Assembly: GCA_913060515.1 (NCBI GenBank)
Contig: CAJXRZ010000049.1
Location: 1-43,029 of the forward strand
From: an uncultured Pseudomonadota bacterium
GTDB lineage: Bacteria; Myxococcota_A; UBA796; CAJQPC01
Length of the DNA stretch: 43,029 nucleotides
Reading direction: 5' to 3'
Positions 16,577 to 25,167 of this stretch are shown piece after piece. Below the pieces are notes generated by a model. That model was not told where the DNA came from, made no database searches, and saw only the letters and a list, made by a program, of their open reading frames with translations. The position numbers and the translations under genes were made by a program. Position 1 is the first letter of the stretch; every line of letters starts with the position of its first letter.

Positions 16577-17451
16577 TCTACACCGCGATTGACGGCTCCC
16601 AAAAGCAGGGCCACCGCCCGGGCATCGTCCACCTTCACGCGCCCCTCCAGAGCCTGCTCTTGAACCTGCTCGTAGTTCCAGCTTGGGGCTTGTTTCCCGT
16701 TCAGGGATGCGCTCGCCGCCGTCCCTGCTTCTGCGGCCTGCATCAGGCGCAGAGCGTGGCCCAGCCAGGTTCCCGTCGCGTGGTCATTGAGGGCCTGAAC
16801 GCGCAGGTAGTTCCCGGAGTACTGCCCCAGAGAGGCGGAGGCTGAGCGCTCTATCCACCAGTCCTCGCCGGTGCTGGCGCTCTCCAGAGTCTCCTTGGCT
16901 TGCTCGACCACATGCTCCAGGTCGTCCGGCAGGGTGGCAGGTCCTTCCAAGTCCACCAAGTTCTGCACATCCAGACTGCTCTCTTCCCCCAGCGCCCCAG
17001 CCGCGGCGGCCACCCCCAGGCTGCGGGAGAGCACCGTGACACGGGTGGGGTCCACATCATCCAGACTCGCTGTCCAGCGCAGCACCGCCGCCAGGTCCGC
17101 TTGGTGCTGGGGCCCGCCGTAGTCCTCCTCTCCCATCGAGGCCCCCCGTCCGCTGGGATCGTAGGCCACCACCACGATGCCCGCGCTGGCGAGCTGCGCC
17201 CCCAGCTCGGTGTCCAAGATGGGCAGTCCGGCCTCGATGCCGGGGGGGACCATGACGATGGCGGGCCAGCAGCCTGTGTCCATTGGGGCCAGGATTCCCA
17301 GGGCCAGACCTGGCTCCAAGACCTGCTGCTCTCCGCGAACGAGCGTGTGCCCAATGTTGGCCCGATGGGCGCTCTGGCAGCCAGAGTCAGGCCACTCGGG
17401 CACAGGCTCTTGGCCCGCACAGGCCAGAGCCATCAGCCACACTGGCCACAC
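16573..17451 (-). CDS. Alpha/beta-hydrolase lipoprotein (dienelactone hydrolase/peptidase S15-like)
   Basis: This 292-residue protein has a GTG start at 17451, directly abutting the TAG stop of the MscS gene. The lipobox is LMALAC (Cys11). The hydrolase core shows AIVMVPPGIEAG, the strand-turn VVAYDPSGRGASMGEEDYGG, and the nucleophile elbow VTVLSRSLGVAAAA with Ser144 in S-R-S-L-G. The usual first Gly of GxSxG is Ser. Likely acid and His partners are in the C-terminal third (LNDHATGTWLGHAL), but I cannot assign them. It is a surface or periplasmic esterase or peptidase of unknown substrate. Between MscS and a lipoprotein, it may act in envelope maintenance; this is inference. Confidence 0.82.
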   Translation of the reverse strand: MWPVWLMALACAGQEPVPEWPDSGCQSAHRANIGHTLVRGEQQVLEPGLALGILAPMDTGCWPAIVMVPPGIEAGLPILDTELGAQLASAGIVVVAYDPSGRGASMGEEDYGGPQHQADLAAVLRWTASLDDVDPTRVTVLSRSLGVAAAAGALGEESSLDVQNLVDLEGPATLPDDLEHVVEQAKETLESASTGEDWWIERSASASLGQYSGNYLRVQALNDHATGTWLGHALRLMQAAEAGTAASASLNGKQAPSWNYEQVQEQALEGRVKVDDARAVALLLGAVNRGVE

Positions 17452-18759
17452 CTAAGCGCCGCTCCGTGGACCCTTTCGGGTTGGAGCTTCGCGCAGGGCG
17501 TCGATGACGGCCTTGTCCAGGTGCACGTCGAGCTGCGGGAAGGCGATCTCGATGCCCTCTTCCTTGAAGGTGTCCCAGATGAGCTTGTTGAGCTCGGAGC
17601 GAATGACCAGCACGGCCCAGGGGTCTCGGGTCCAGATGCTCAACTCCCAGTTCACGGAGTTGTCCCCAAAATCCAAGAGCAAGGCCACCGGTTCCTTGGG
17701 GTGACTCGGTCCGGGCATGGCCTTGGCCGCGCGCAGCAGGGCCTGCTCGACCCGCTTCATGTCGCTCTTGTAGTGCACACCCACCGGCGCCCGGACGCGG
17801 TAGTCCCGGTCGCCCTTGGTGTAGTTCTTCACGGCGCTGCCCACGAGCACGCCGTTGGGCACGATGATCTCTTCTTCGTCTCGGGTGCGAACCACCGTGG
17901 CCCGGATGCCCATCTGCTCGACGCGTACGATCTCGCCGTCGATCTTGAGCACGTCCATGGGCTTGATGCTTCGCTCGATCAGCAGAATCACGCCGCTGAC
18001 AAAGTTCTGCACGATGTTCTGCATCGCGAAACCCAAGCCCACCGCGAAGATCGCGCCTGCGGCGAAGAGGGCCGAGAGATGGATGCCCATCGCCTCCAAG
18101 GACAGGCTGAATCCCAGGAGCAGAATCGTGTAGTGGACCAGACGGTTGGTCACCCCGATACGTCCCTCGTCCGTGACACCGCGCATGTTGAAGGCGCGCG
18201 TCGTGGCCCGGCGAATCAGCTTCGAGATCGCAAAGGTGAGTACCAGCGTCAGCGCAGTGAGCAGCAGGCGGCCAGGCGTGAACTCCACGGCGCCGATGGT
18301 GAACAGGGGTAGGGCCAGGAGCTGGGCGAGGGTGCTCTGGCCCGCCTCGAGCATCTCGGGGTGATCGGGAAGGGCGGCGGCCTCTTGCACGATGCGTGTG
18401 GTGTCCTCGAAGAGGAACTCGGAGGTCTTGAACATCGGCGAAGGATCCGCCGTCGAGCCTGCGCCGTTGCTTGCCGGCGGCAGTATCTGGTCAAAGGCCG
18501 TTGCCATGTCTACGCCGCTGGATGCCGGCTCGGAGCCTGCCGAATCTGCTGCGGCCTCGAGCAGGGCGGGGTCTGCCGACGCCGGGTCGAGGGCCGTTGG
18601 ATCGACCGCCGTCGGATCGACCGCTGTGGGGTCCGCAGTCGCGGGGTCCGCAGCCGTGGGGTCTGCGGTCGCGGGGTCGGCCCGCTCCGTGGGGGGAGCC
18701 TCAACCTGCGCTGTGGTGGCCTCGCTCTGGGCAAAGGCTGCCTGAATCAGTGGCCACAT
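17452..18759 (-). CDS. MscS-type mechanosensitive channel with Asp-Pro repeat N-terminus
   Basis: This 435-residue protein has a signal-like N-terminus (MWPLIQAAFAQSEATT), then about eight 5-residue repeats centred on Asp-Pro (residues 27-66). A helical segment leads into the membrane region. The MscS pore helix is clear: LFAAGAIFAVGLGFAMQNIVQNFVSG, with Ala/Gly packing. After it come the beta domain (DVLKIDGEIVRVEQMGIRATVVRT, EEIIVPNGVLVGSAVKNYT) and the C-terminal alpha/beta domain. It is an osmotic-pressure release channel in the inner membrane. The Asp-Pro segment is probably a periplasmic linker. It is first in an operon with a hydrolase lipoprotein (no gap) and a small lipoprotein. Confidence 0.92.
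   Translation of the reverse strand: MWPLIQAAFAQSEATTAQVEAPPTERADPATADPTAADPATADPTAVDPTAVDPTALDPASADPALLEAAADSAGSEPASSGVDMATAFDQILPPASNGAGSTADPSPMFKTSEFLFEDTTRIVQEAAALPDHPEMLEAGQSTLAQLLALPLFTIGAVEFTPGRLLLTALTLVLTFAISKLIRRATTRAFNMRGVTDEGRIGVTNRLVHYTILLLGFSLSLEAMGIHLSALFAAGAIFAVGLGFAMQNIVQNFVSGVILLIERSIKPMDVLKIDGEIVRVEQMGIRATVVRTRDEEEIIVPNGVLVGSAVKNYTKGDRDYRVRAPVGVHYKSDMKRVEQALLRAAKAMPGPSHPKEPVALLLDFGDNSVNWELSIWTRDPWAVLVIRSELNKLIWDTFKEEGIEIAFPQLDVHLDKAVIDALREAPTRKGPRSGA
18562..18681 (-). repeat. 15-bp repeat coding for Asp-Pro pentapeptides in the MscS gene
   Basis: About eight imperfect 15-bp units encode pentapeptides such as ADPAT, ADPTA, VDPTA and LDPAS (residues 27-66 of the MscS protein). 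On the plus strand, near-identical GGATCGACCG and GGGGTCCGCAG blocks recur. Such a short-period repeat can expand or contract without shifting the frame. Confidence 0.85.
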
Positions 18760-18803
18760 GGGTTCGTCCTGGGTCTAGGCAACGCATCTTGCGGGGCCAG
18801 AGC

Positions 18804-19184
18804 CTACTCCCAATCCTCACCCGGAGGCTGCAGGATCGCGAAATCGATCAGTACGGTGCTGCCCAGGAGCTCCCCATCACGCCCTTCCAGGCCGGGGGTC
18901 AGCTCCAGGCTGTAGGTGGAGCCTGGGGCCCAGCTCTGCTCTGGCCAGACCCACACTGTCGGACGGCCACCCTCTGCCTCGATGTCCAGGACCACCCACT
19001 CGCCCTGTTCGTCGTAGACCGCGATGTTGTCCAGGGTGCTGCCTTGTAGTGCTGCGTTGAAGCGCAGGTGCAGGGGGGCATCTGGGAGGCCTGGTGCCTC
19101 AGAAGTGGGGGCCCAAGCCTCCAACTCCAGGGGCGTGAGCTCAGACTCCCATTCAGCAGCGCAAGCCAGCATCAAGAACAGCAT
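18804..19184 (-). CDS. Lipoprotein with Ig-like (SbsA/Big_5-type) domain
   Basis: This 126-residue protein starts at ATG 19184, with GGAG upstream. The lipobox is LMLAC (Cys7). The mature part has the layout of a bacterial Ig-like Big_5 domain: LPDAPLHLRFNAALQGSTLDNIAVYDEQGEWV, then WPEQSWAPGSTYSLELTPGLEGRDGELL, then a final strand TVLIDFAI. Big_5 domains start with a strand-and-turn on sign-conserved substitution (here FNAALQGSTL in place of FSEPMDPSTV) and bind no known ligand. It is probably a surface or periplasmic structural lipoprotein. It lies between the MscS operon and the pyrophosphatase on the same strand and may be transcribed with either. Confidence 0.78.
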   Translation of the reverse strand: MLFLMLACAAEWESELTPLELEAWAPTSEAPGLPDAPLHLRFNAALQGSTLDNIAVYDEQGEWVVLDIEAEGGRPTVWVWPEQSWAPGSTYSLELTPGLEGRDGELLGSTVLIDFAILQPPGEDWE

Positions 19185-19224
19185 TGGGTCTCCATCCACT
19201 CAGTATGCCGCAGTGGACCCGGGC

Positions 19225-19776
19225 TCAGCCCCAGCCGCGCAGCTTCTGCTCTTCACGGCGGTAGAAGTGGAAAGACTCCTTGACCACCTTGAGGGCCTCT
19301 TCAGCGCCGCCCCAGGAGTTCACCTTGACCGTCTTGTTCTCGAGGTTCTTGTACTCCTCAAAGAAGTTCTGGATCTCTTTGAAGATGTGCACGGGCAGCT
19401 GGTGAATGTCGGTGTAGTCGCAGAAGGCCGGGTCGTTGACGTTGACCGCGATGATCTTGTCGTCGGACTCGCCCTCGTCTTCCATGTGCATCACGCCGAT
19501 GGCCTTGACCTGCATGATGGCCAGGGGGGTGATGGACTCGTGGCCGAGCACCAAGACGTCCAAGGGGTCGTGGTCGCCGCAGTAGCTGCGCGGCAGGAAA
19601 CCGTAGTTGGCTGGGTAGTGCACCGAGCTGTAGAGCACCCGGTCGACGCGCAGCATGCCGCTGGGCTTGTCCAGTTCGTACTTGACCTTTGAGCCGCGAG
19701 GGATCTCGATCACGACGTTGAACCACTCGTGGGCGGTCTCGGGGTTGTTGGGCAAGTCATGCCAAGGATGTGCCAC
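19225..19776 (-). CDS. ppa: Inorganic pyrophosphatase (family I)
   Basis: This 183-residue protein hydrolyses pyrophosphate to two phosphates in the cytoplasm, driving nucleotide and aminoacyl-tRNA synthesis. The GTG start at 19776 is chosen because CTGGAG lies 6 bases upstream and family I enzymes begin here; the frame stays open far upstream only as an antisense shadow. Conserved parts are VVIEIPRGSKVKYELDKPSG (E24 and K-K-Y region), VHYPANYGFLP and the metal-binding GDHDPLDVLVL (D68, D70, D73), plus DDKIIAVN and the C-terminal NLENKTVKVNSWGG. The His in D-H-D-P differs from the textbook D-[SGDN]-D-P signature but the three Asp are kept. Confidence 0.95.
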   Translation of the reverse strand: MAHPWHDLPNNPETAHEWFNVVIEIPRGSKVKYELDKPSGMLRVDRVLYSSVHYPANYGFLPRSYCGDHDPLDVLVLGHESITPLAIMQVKAIGVMHMEDEGESDDKIIAVNVNDPAFCDYTDIHQLPVHIFKEIQNFFEEYKNLENKTVKVNSWGGAEEALKVVKESFHFYRREEQKLRGWG

Positions 19777-19875
19777 GGGGGGCTCCAGGGTTCGCAGAGG
19801 TTTGGAGCCGGCCTCTAACCCATGGCAGAGCGCTGCGAGAGCTTGGAGAGCGCAGCGAGGTAGACTGCCTCTCAG

Positions 19876-22800
19876 ATGTTGCAACCCCTCCTCCTTCTCC
19901 TCGCCCTTGGTGGCACGCCAACGCAGTCCGCTGGGGTCGACCAAGCCCTGGCAGAACAACGGGACCTGCCTTCCTACGCGGCACGGCTCACGTCCGCGCA
20001 GGCTCAGTCCCGCGCGGGGCAGCGCTTCTTCAAGGGTCAAGGCGCCGTTGAACAAGCCTTTCCGGAGCTGGCGGGTGGCGACTGGCTGGACCCTGCGTGG
20101 CTCTCGGGTCGTTTGGCGCTCTTGGACCAGGCCGCTCGGGCGCGCGCCTTGGAGTCCCGCACGGAGTTTGGAGAGGTAGACGCACGCACCGCGCGGCGTC
20201 TGGTTCAGGCCAGGGACCGCGCTCTGACAGCGGAGGAGAGCGCCGATGCCCTTCAGCGCCGCTTGCTCCTCTCGATGGAGGCTCTGCTTCGCGAATACCC
20301 GGGGGTTCAGCTGGCGTCTCTTCAGCAGGGGCTGGAGGGCCTGGCCCAGGAACGCCAGCTCCGAAACGCGGCCTGGGAGGCCAGCGAGGATCCCGCTGAG
20401 AGAGCGGTTCTCATCGAAGAGATCGCACGGCTGGATCAAGAGCGCGCCCGCGTGGAGCAGCTCCAAGGCGCCCTGTTGGCGATGGCCATTCAGCCCAAGG
20501 CGCGCCTGGATTTGAGCCCCGAGATTCAGAGCCTCTCTGATCCCCTCCGGGCACCCTTCGCCGCCCGCCGCATCACGGCGACCTTGCCGCTCTCTGACGG
20601 GAGCGCCCAAGAGCCTCTTCTGGATTGGCTGGAGGCCCAGCGGCTGCAGGGAGAGCAGGCCGAGCCCTTGGCAGTAGGAGCTGTGGAAGAGCTCGAAGCC
20701 GCACTGGCTCAGGTCGACGCGCGCTTGAGCGAAGCTGGAACCGACCCCGTCTCCCAAGCTTGGGCTGCTCTGGATGTGCAGGAGCAGGCACGGCTTCAGG
20801 ACTGCCTGACCCGCAGTCAAATCTGGCTCGAGGAGCAGGACCAGGTCGACGAGGAGCAGTTCAAGAGCTTGGAGCAGGCGGAGACGGCCCGACAGGAGGC
20901 GGACCAAGCTCAAGCCCTGGCCCAAGACGAGGCCCAGCGCTGGGTGGCCCAAGTGCTCACCAGCGTGGCCGATGACTATGACTCGGCCGCGGCACACAAA
21001 GTCCGACTGGACGAGCAAGAAGAGTCCTACGAGACCCAAGTGGCCGATTTCCAGAAGCAACTGGATGACTTGAACATTGACTTGGTGGCCGCACAGGGCC
21101 TCTCCGTGCTCGGCGGCGAACGCGAGGCTGGCGTGGACAAGGTCTACGCCGACCTGCGGGCACTGGTGAAGCAGCTCCGGGAGGAGGCGGTCGAGAGCGG
21201 CAAGACCACAAAGCAGAGGGAGGAGCTTGGCGCTCAGATTCGTCGAGAAGCCCAAGCCAGCCGAGCCCAGCTGGCCTTGGATCGGGACAAGGTGGACCGG
21301 GTCGCCGACGCGACGGAGCGGATCAAGGTTCAGGAACGCTTGGACACCTGGAACGAGGTCTTGGTCCAGATGGACAAGATCGCCGCTCGGGAGGAGGCCA
21401 AAGCTTTCGAGCATCAAGTCCAGGTGGTCTCTCTGCTGGAGGAAGCCAAGGACTTTCGTGCGGAGATCCGGGGAGAGGTCTCCGCGGCCCAGCGAATCAA
21501 GGACCGGGAGGGGCTCTTTGAGGAGCTCAAGCTGGAGCTCCAGGTTGTGGTGCCTCGTCTCTTCAGTCTGGGCAGTGAACGCTTCGTGACCTTGCGTCAG
21601 AACCTCGGCACCGTCGGCTTCTGGGGTTCCTTGATTTGGGGATTGCTCAAGCTGGCTTTGGGTGTCGTCATTTGGCAGATGATTCGCGGGCGGGTTGGCC
21701 AACTCAGCGAGCGGCTGCTCAACGAGCGTGCCAAGGACCAGCGCACTCTGGAGCGAAAGGCCACGCTGCAAATGCTCGAGCCCATGACCCTTGCTATGCG
21801 GGCTTTGCTCGACTTGGTGGTGGTCTGGCTCTTCCTCAAGCCGGTTCAGGAGCTCTCTCCCGAGTCAGGCTTGATCTTGCTTGTCGTCGTGCAGGTGCTG
21901 CTCTTCCGGGCCTTTGTGCGCTTCTACGCTCTGGCTGTGGCCAAGCACCCCAGCACGCGGCCCGCCCTGGTCCGCGCCAGTCAGAAGGGCTTCGATCTTG
22001 GGGAGCGCACCGTGCGCTTCCTGGTGGGTTGGCTCATCGCCAGGCAGTTTGTCTCCTACCTCTCTCTGGAGCTGCTCAACGCCGACGCGCTGCACACCGT
22101 GCTCATGATTGGCTTCAGCGCGGTGTTCTTGGGGCTCTGTCTGTTGCTCCTACATGGCTGGGAGCCGACGCTGCGCGAGCTGATGCGCCGGCAGGGCGGA
22201 GATGACCGCATTCGAAACGTGCTGACCAGCGAGCCCGCCCAGCCAGTGCTCACCCAGTGGGCCCGCGCGGCCGCTGATTTGGTCTTGCTCAGCTCCGCTT
22301 GGCTCTGGCGCCAGCTCCAGTCCAAGGCTGGAGAGAGCGGACCCTTGGGCCGGGCCCTCAACCTCTTCTACCGCTACTCGATGAGCGACAAACAGGAGGA
22401 GGAGAGCACCGCTCAGCCGATCCCGGAGTCTCTGGTTTCAGCCATCTTGGCCCCCGAGACGGTCGTGCCGGTTCCTCGACCGTCTTTGGACGAGGTCTTC
22501 TACAAGGCCCTGTCCTCGTGGGAGGTCAACGAGAGTCAGGGAACCTTGGCTCTGGTCGGAGACCGTGGAATGGGCCGTGGCACCTGGCTCGATGTGGTCT
22601 GCAAAGACTTGGCTGGGCGCGGACTCGGCGTGCGCCGCATGGAGATGCAGCAGCGCATCCTGAGCGAAGACGAGATGATCCTGTGGATCGCCCAGCAGCT
22701 GGATCTGCCCAACTGCACCGACCTGGACGGCTTGGAGGCCGCCCTCTTGGAGCGCCCTGCCAGCGTCCTGGTCATCGAGCACGCTGAGGACGCCTTCCTG

Positions 22801-23487
22801 CGCCAAGTCGGGGGCTTTGCCGCCATGCGAGCCCTGTTCGAGATCGTTGGTCGCCTCGGTGAGAAGCACTTCTGGTTGCTCACCTTCCACCTTCCGGCGT
22901 GGGCCTATCTCTCACGCCTGCAGCGCCTGCTCAAGGTTCACCTCTTCCACCATGTGCTGGAGGTGCCACCCATGACCGAGTCCCAGCTGCGTGCGCTGGT
23001 GGTCGGCCGCACCCAGGCCGCCGGATTCCGGGTGGACTTCAACGCTCTGGTGCGCGGTGGAGCGCTCTCCGGCGATGTCGAGGGCGAGCTGGAGCGCGCG
23101 ACGGTCGCCTTCTTCCGTGTCCTGGGCGAGGCCAGCTTGGGCAACCCAGCGGTGGCCATGCGCCTGTGGGCCGAGAGCCTGAAGGTGACGGAGGAGGGGG
23201 TGGTTCAAGTGCGCATGGGCAAGGCCCTGCGAGAGGACCTCGCCGAAGGATTGGGCGAGCCTGAGCTCTTCTTGCTCTCGGCCATCCGAATGCAGGATGG
23301 CTTGAACGAGGCCGAGCTGGGCTCGGTCAACAACATGAACGCGGCCGCCGTGCGCAGCTCGCTGCAGGTTCTCCGTGGCCGTGGGCTGCTTGAGCGTGGG
23401 GGCGGAAGGTTGCAGGTGAATCTGCGGCAACAGGCCCGCATCACGCGCACCCTCTGGCGGCGGAACTTGCTGGACTGGCGTACCTAG
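19876..23487 (+). CDS. 1203-residue signal-peptide/coiled-coil/membrane/P-loop ATPase fusion
   Basis: Starts with a hydrophobic signal (MLQPLLLLLALGG). Residues about 25-575 are rich in Glu/Gln/Ala/Arg/Leu heptads, an extensive coiled coil expected to be periplasmic. Membrane helices follow at about 578-600, 640-685 (with ILLVVVQVLLFRAF) and 710-760. The C-terminal cytoplasmic part begins near 860 and has an ATPase-like core: LALVGDRGMGRGTW (895-905), where the P-loop Lys is Arg, a Walker B-like SVLVIEHAEDAF (963-974), and a sensor/lid-like helical region. The tail (ELFLLSAIRMQDGLNEAELG and onward) resembles a winged helix. Part of the layout recalls large MscS/MscK channels joined to an AAA/STAND-like ATPase. 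Function is unknown. It is divergent from pyrophosphatase. Confidence 0.82.
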   Translation: MLQPLLLLLALGGTPTQSAGVDQALAEQRDLPSYAARLTSAQAQSRAGQRFFKGQGAVEQAFPELAGGDWLDPAWLSGRLALLDQAARARALESRTEFGEVDARTARRLVQARDRALTAEESADALQRRLLLSMEALLREYPGVQLASLQQGLEGLAQERQLRNAAWEASEDPAERAVLIEEIARLDQERARVEQLQGALLAMAIQPKARLDLSPEIQSLSDPLRAPFAARRITATLPLSDGSAQEPLLDWLEAQRLQGEQAEPLAVGAVEELEAALAQVDARLSEAGTDPVSQAWAALDVQEQARLQDCLTRSQIWLEEQDQVDEEQFKSLEQAETARQEADQAQALAQDEAQRWVAQVLTSVADDYDSAAAHKVRLDEQEESYETQVADFQKQLDDLNIDLVAAQGLSVLGGEREAGVDKVYADLRALVKQLREEAVESGKTTKQREELGAQIRREAQASRAQLALDRDKVDRVADATERIKVQERLDTWNEVLVQMDKIAAREEAKAFEHQVQVVSLLEEAKDFRAEIRGEVSAAQRIKDREGLFEELKLELQVVVPRLFSLGSERFVTLRQNLGTVGFWGSLIWGLLKLALGVVIWQMIRGRVGQLSERLLNERAKDQRTLERKATLQMLEPMTLAMRALLDLVVVWLFLKPVQELSPESGLILLVVVQVLLFRAFVRFYALAVAKHPSTRPALVRASQKGFDLGERTVRFLVGWLIARQFVSYLSLELLNADALHTVLMIGFSAVFLGLCLLLLHGWEPTLRELMRRQGGDDRIRNVLTSEPAQPVLTQWARAAADLVLLSSAWLWRQLQSKAGESGPLGRALNLFYRYSMSDKQEEESTAQPIPESLVSAILAPETVVPVPRPSLDEVFYKALSSWEVNESQGTLALVGDRGMGRGTWLDVVCKDLAGRGLGVRRMEMQQRILSEDEMILWIAQQLDLPNCTDLDGLEAALLERPASVLVIEHAEDAFLRQVGGFAAMRALFEIVGRLGEKHFWLLTFHLPAWAYLSRLQRLLKVHLFHHVLEVPPMTESQLRALVVGRTQAAGFRVDFNALVRGGALSGDVEGELERATVAFFRVLGEASLGNPAVAMRLWAESLKVTEEGVVQVRMGKALREDLAEGLGEPELFLLSAIRMQDGLNEAELGSVNNMNAAAVRSSLQVLRGRGLLERGGGRLQVNLRQQARITRTLWRRNLLDWRT

Positions 23488-23532
23488 TTCAGTGGCCCCA
23501 GGGGTGTTCTTGGGGAAGGCTCCACCCCGACC

Positions 23533-24381
23533 CTAGAAAGCCTCATAGGCGTGGTCCAGGAAGGCCCTGACCCGGGGATTGGCGGCGAGCTCCGGCAGCG
23601 TGAGGGCCCAGAGGTCCCGGGCCTCCTTGCCCAGCTCTTGGCCCAGGGGATGCAGCCCGCGGGCTTGGCCCAGACGACGGGGTAGGAAGCCGACGCCCAC
23701 GCCGTCCAAGACGGAGCGCAGGCAGGCTGGGAAGGAGGAGATGCGCAGGGCGATTCGGGCGCCGGGTGCGTGGTGCTCCAGCCACTGGTCCAGCCAGATG
23801 CCGTCTCCTTGCTTGTCCCAACCCACCCAGGGCCAGTCCTCCAGAGGCGTCTGCACGCCGTGGCGCTCCACAAGGGAAGGCGCGGCGAAGAGCGCGAAGT
23901 GCAGGCGCGCAATGCGCTTGCCGAAGAGGTTGGGGTCGGGCTTGTTGGCCAGGCGAATGACCACGTCGGCCTCCCGCCGCGTCAGAGAGGCGAAGGCATC
24001 GTCGGTGATGAGGGTGAGCTCCACCTCTGGATGCTGGGCGGCAAATCCCGCGATGGCTTGGGAGAAGCACTCGTGCACAAAGTCCGTGGTCGAGACCCGC
24101 AGGGGACCGCGCAGCGTTTGGTCCTGGCTCAGCAGCTTGTTCTCGGCGGCGAAGACCAAGGCCTCCAGCTGGGCCGCGGTGCGCACCAGGTCCAAGGCAG
24201 GACCGGTCGCGACCAGGCCTTCGGGAGTGCGGTCGAAGAGGCGCAAGCCCAGGTCCTCCTCCAGGCGCTGAAGGCGGCGTCCAACGGTCGTGCGGGTGAC
24301 CCCCAGGGTGGCCGCAGCGCGGGTCAGGTTGCCCTCTCGCTGAATGGCCAAGAGGTAGCGGAGGTGTTCCCAATCCATCAT
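23533..24381 (-). CDS. LysR family transcriptional regulator
   Basis: This 282-residue regulator starts at ATG 24381 or the adjacent ATG 24378. The N-terminal helix-turn-helix is WEHLRYLLAIQREGNLTRAA followed by TLGVTRTTVGRRLQRLEEDLGLRLFDRTPEG (about residues 4-54). The effector domain (residues about 90-282) begins GPLRVSTTDFVHECF and keeps the usual SLTRREADVVIRL block. It lies divergent from the outer-membrane protein gene at 24506, with a dyad in the shared control region, so it probably regulates that gene and itself. The inducer is unknown. Its 3' end converges with the large ATPase gene. Confidence 0.95.
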   Translation of the reverse strand: MMDWEHLRYLLAIQREGNLTRAAATLGVTRTTVGRRLQRLEEDLGLRLFDRTPEGLVATGPALDLVRTAAQLEALVFAAENKLLSQDQTLRGPLRVSTTDFVHECFSQAIAGFAAQHPEVELTLITDDAFASLTRREADVVIRLANKPDPNLFGKRIARLHFALFAAPSLVERHGVQTPLEDWPWVGWDKQGDGIWLDQWLEHHAPGARIALRISSFPACLRSVLDGVGVGFLPRRLGQARGLHPLGQELGKEARDLWALTLPELAANPRVRAFLDHAYEAF

Positions 24382-24413
24382 GTGGTGATCCTTGCACGCT
24401 CTTGGTCAGGTGC

Positions 24414-24427
24414 GTGCATATGTGCAC
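24414..24427. promoter_or_regulatory. Inverted repeat GTGCA-N4-TGCAC, candidate LysR operator
   Basis: A perfect 5-bp dyad, GTGCA (24414-24418) and TGCAC (24423-24427), sits in the divergent gap between the LysR gene and the outer-membrane protein gene. It is close to the T-N11-A type sites LysR proteins bind. Related GCAC/GTGC half-sites lie just before it (24393-24413). Confidence 0.5.
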
Positions 24428-24505
24428 ACCCCCTGTTGGATTTTCCTGCGTTTTTACGGCCTCGCAGGGCCGCTATTGTTCCTTCGAAACGAGAAGGAGT
24501 GCGCG

Positions 24506-25114
24506 ATGTATACGCCTTTCATATTGCTCTTTGCGGTGTCCACTGCCCTCGCTGACGCACCGGAGTCAGACCCTGTCGCACCCGCCAGAGGGCCCTGGTT
24601 TGTGAGCAGCTCTGTGTTCATGCTGGGCAACTTCCTCCCGGAACCCCCGCGCTTTGTGCAGCTCAACGCGGGCTACCGCCTCAACGAGAACAACGCCTTG
24701 ATCATCGAGGCCATCACCTGGAGCTACCCGGCGCCCCTGGGCATCCCCTACGGGCCGGACTGGGGCGACCCAAAACACAACTTCCCCGGGCACGCCAGGG
24801 ACATCGGCGTGGGCTTGGCCTTCCAGCACTTCTGGTGGAAAGGGGCCTACACCACCGGTCACGTGACCCCCTTCCGACAGACCTACTTTGACCAGGAAGG
24901 GGAGCGCATCCAGGCGGGATTCCAGCTCTTCTGCGTGCTGCGAGCCGGCTACCACTTCAGCCTCTGGAAGGATCGTCTCTTCATAGAGCCCTCCGTCGCC
25001 ATCACGAGCTGGCCTGTGAACACCAAGCTGCCGCCGGAGTTTGCCGCCCAGGAGTCTCAGTGGCGCAGCTTCTTCGTTGGGGAGCCAGGCTTGCACTTCG
25101 GGTTCAACTTCTGA
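24506..25114 (+). CDS. Exported outer-membrane beta-barrel-like protein
   Basis: This 202-residue protein starts at ATG 24506, preceded by AAGGAG. Its signal peptide MYTPFILLFAVSTALA is cleaved before DAPES. The mature part alternates amphipathic strands ending with aromatic residues (RFVQLNAGYRLNENNALIIEAITWSYP, IGVGLAFQHFWWK, IQAGFQLFCVLRAGYHFSLWKDRLFIEPSVAIT), and the C-terminus GLHFGFNF ends in Phe, as barrel proteins recognised by BAM often do. Function is not recognised. The divergent LysR regulator suggests it is induced by a small molecule. Confidence 0.8.
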   Translation: MYTPFILLFAVSTALADAPESDPVAPARGPWFVSSSVFMLGNFLPEPPRFVQLNAGYRLNENNALIIEAITWSYPAPLGIPYGPDWGDPKHNFPGHARDIGVGLAFQHFWWKGAYTTGHVTPFRQTYFDQEGERIQAGFQLFCVLRAGYHFSLWKDRLFIEPSVAITSWPVNTKLPPEFAAQESQWRSFFVGEPGLHFGFNF

Positions 25115-25167
25115 GCGGGCCTGCACGCCAGCGAGATAAGCCTTCGGCAATCGCTCGGAGCTTGTCC

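Noticed and set aside
16900-18312. 470-residue plus-strand ORF
   Set aside because: It is a shadow of the MscS and hydrolase genes, both of which have clear motifs on the minus strand.
19777-21771. Upstream extension of the pyrophosphatase frame (848-residue ORF)
   Set aside because: The extension is antisense to the 1203-residue gene; a GTG with a ribosome site at 19776 gives the family length.
23488-23532. Terminator between the large ATPase gene and LysR
   Set aside because: Only a 5-bp CCCCA/TGGGG hairpin with no T tract can be drawn.
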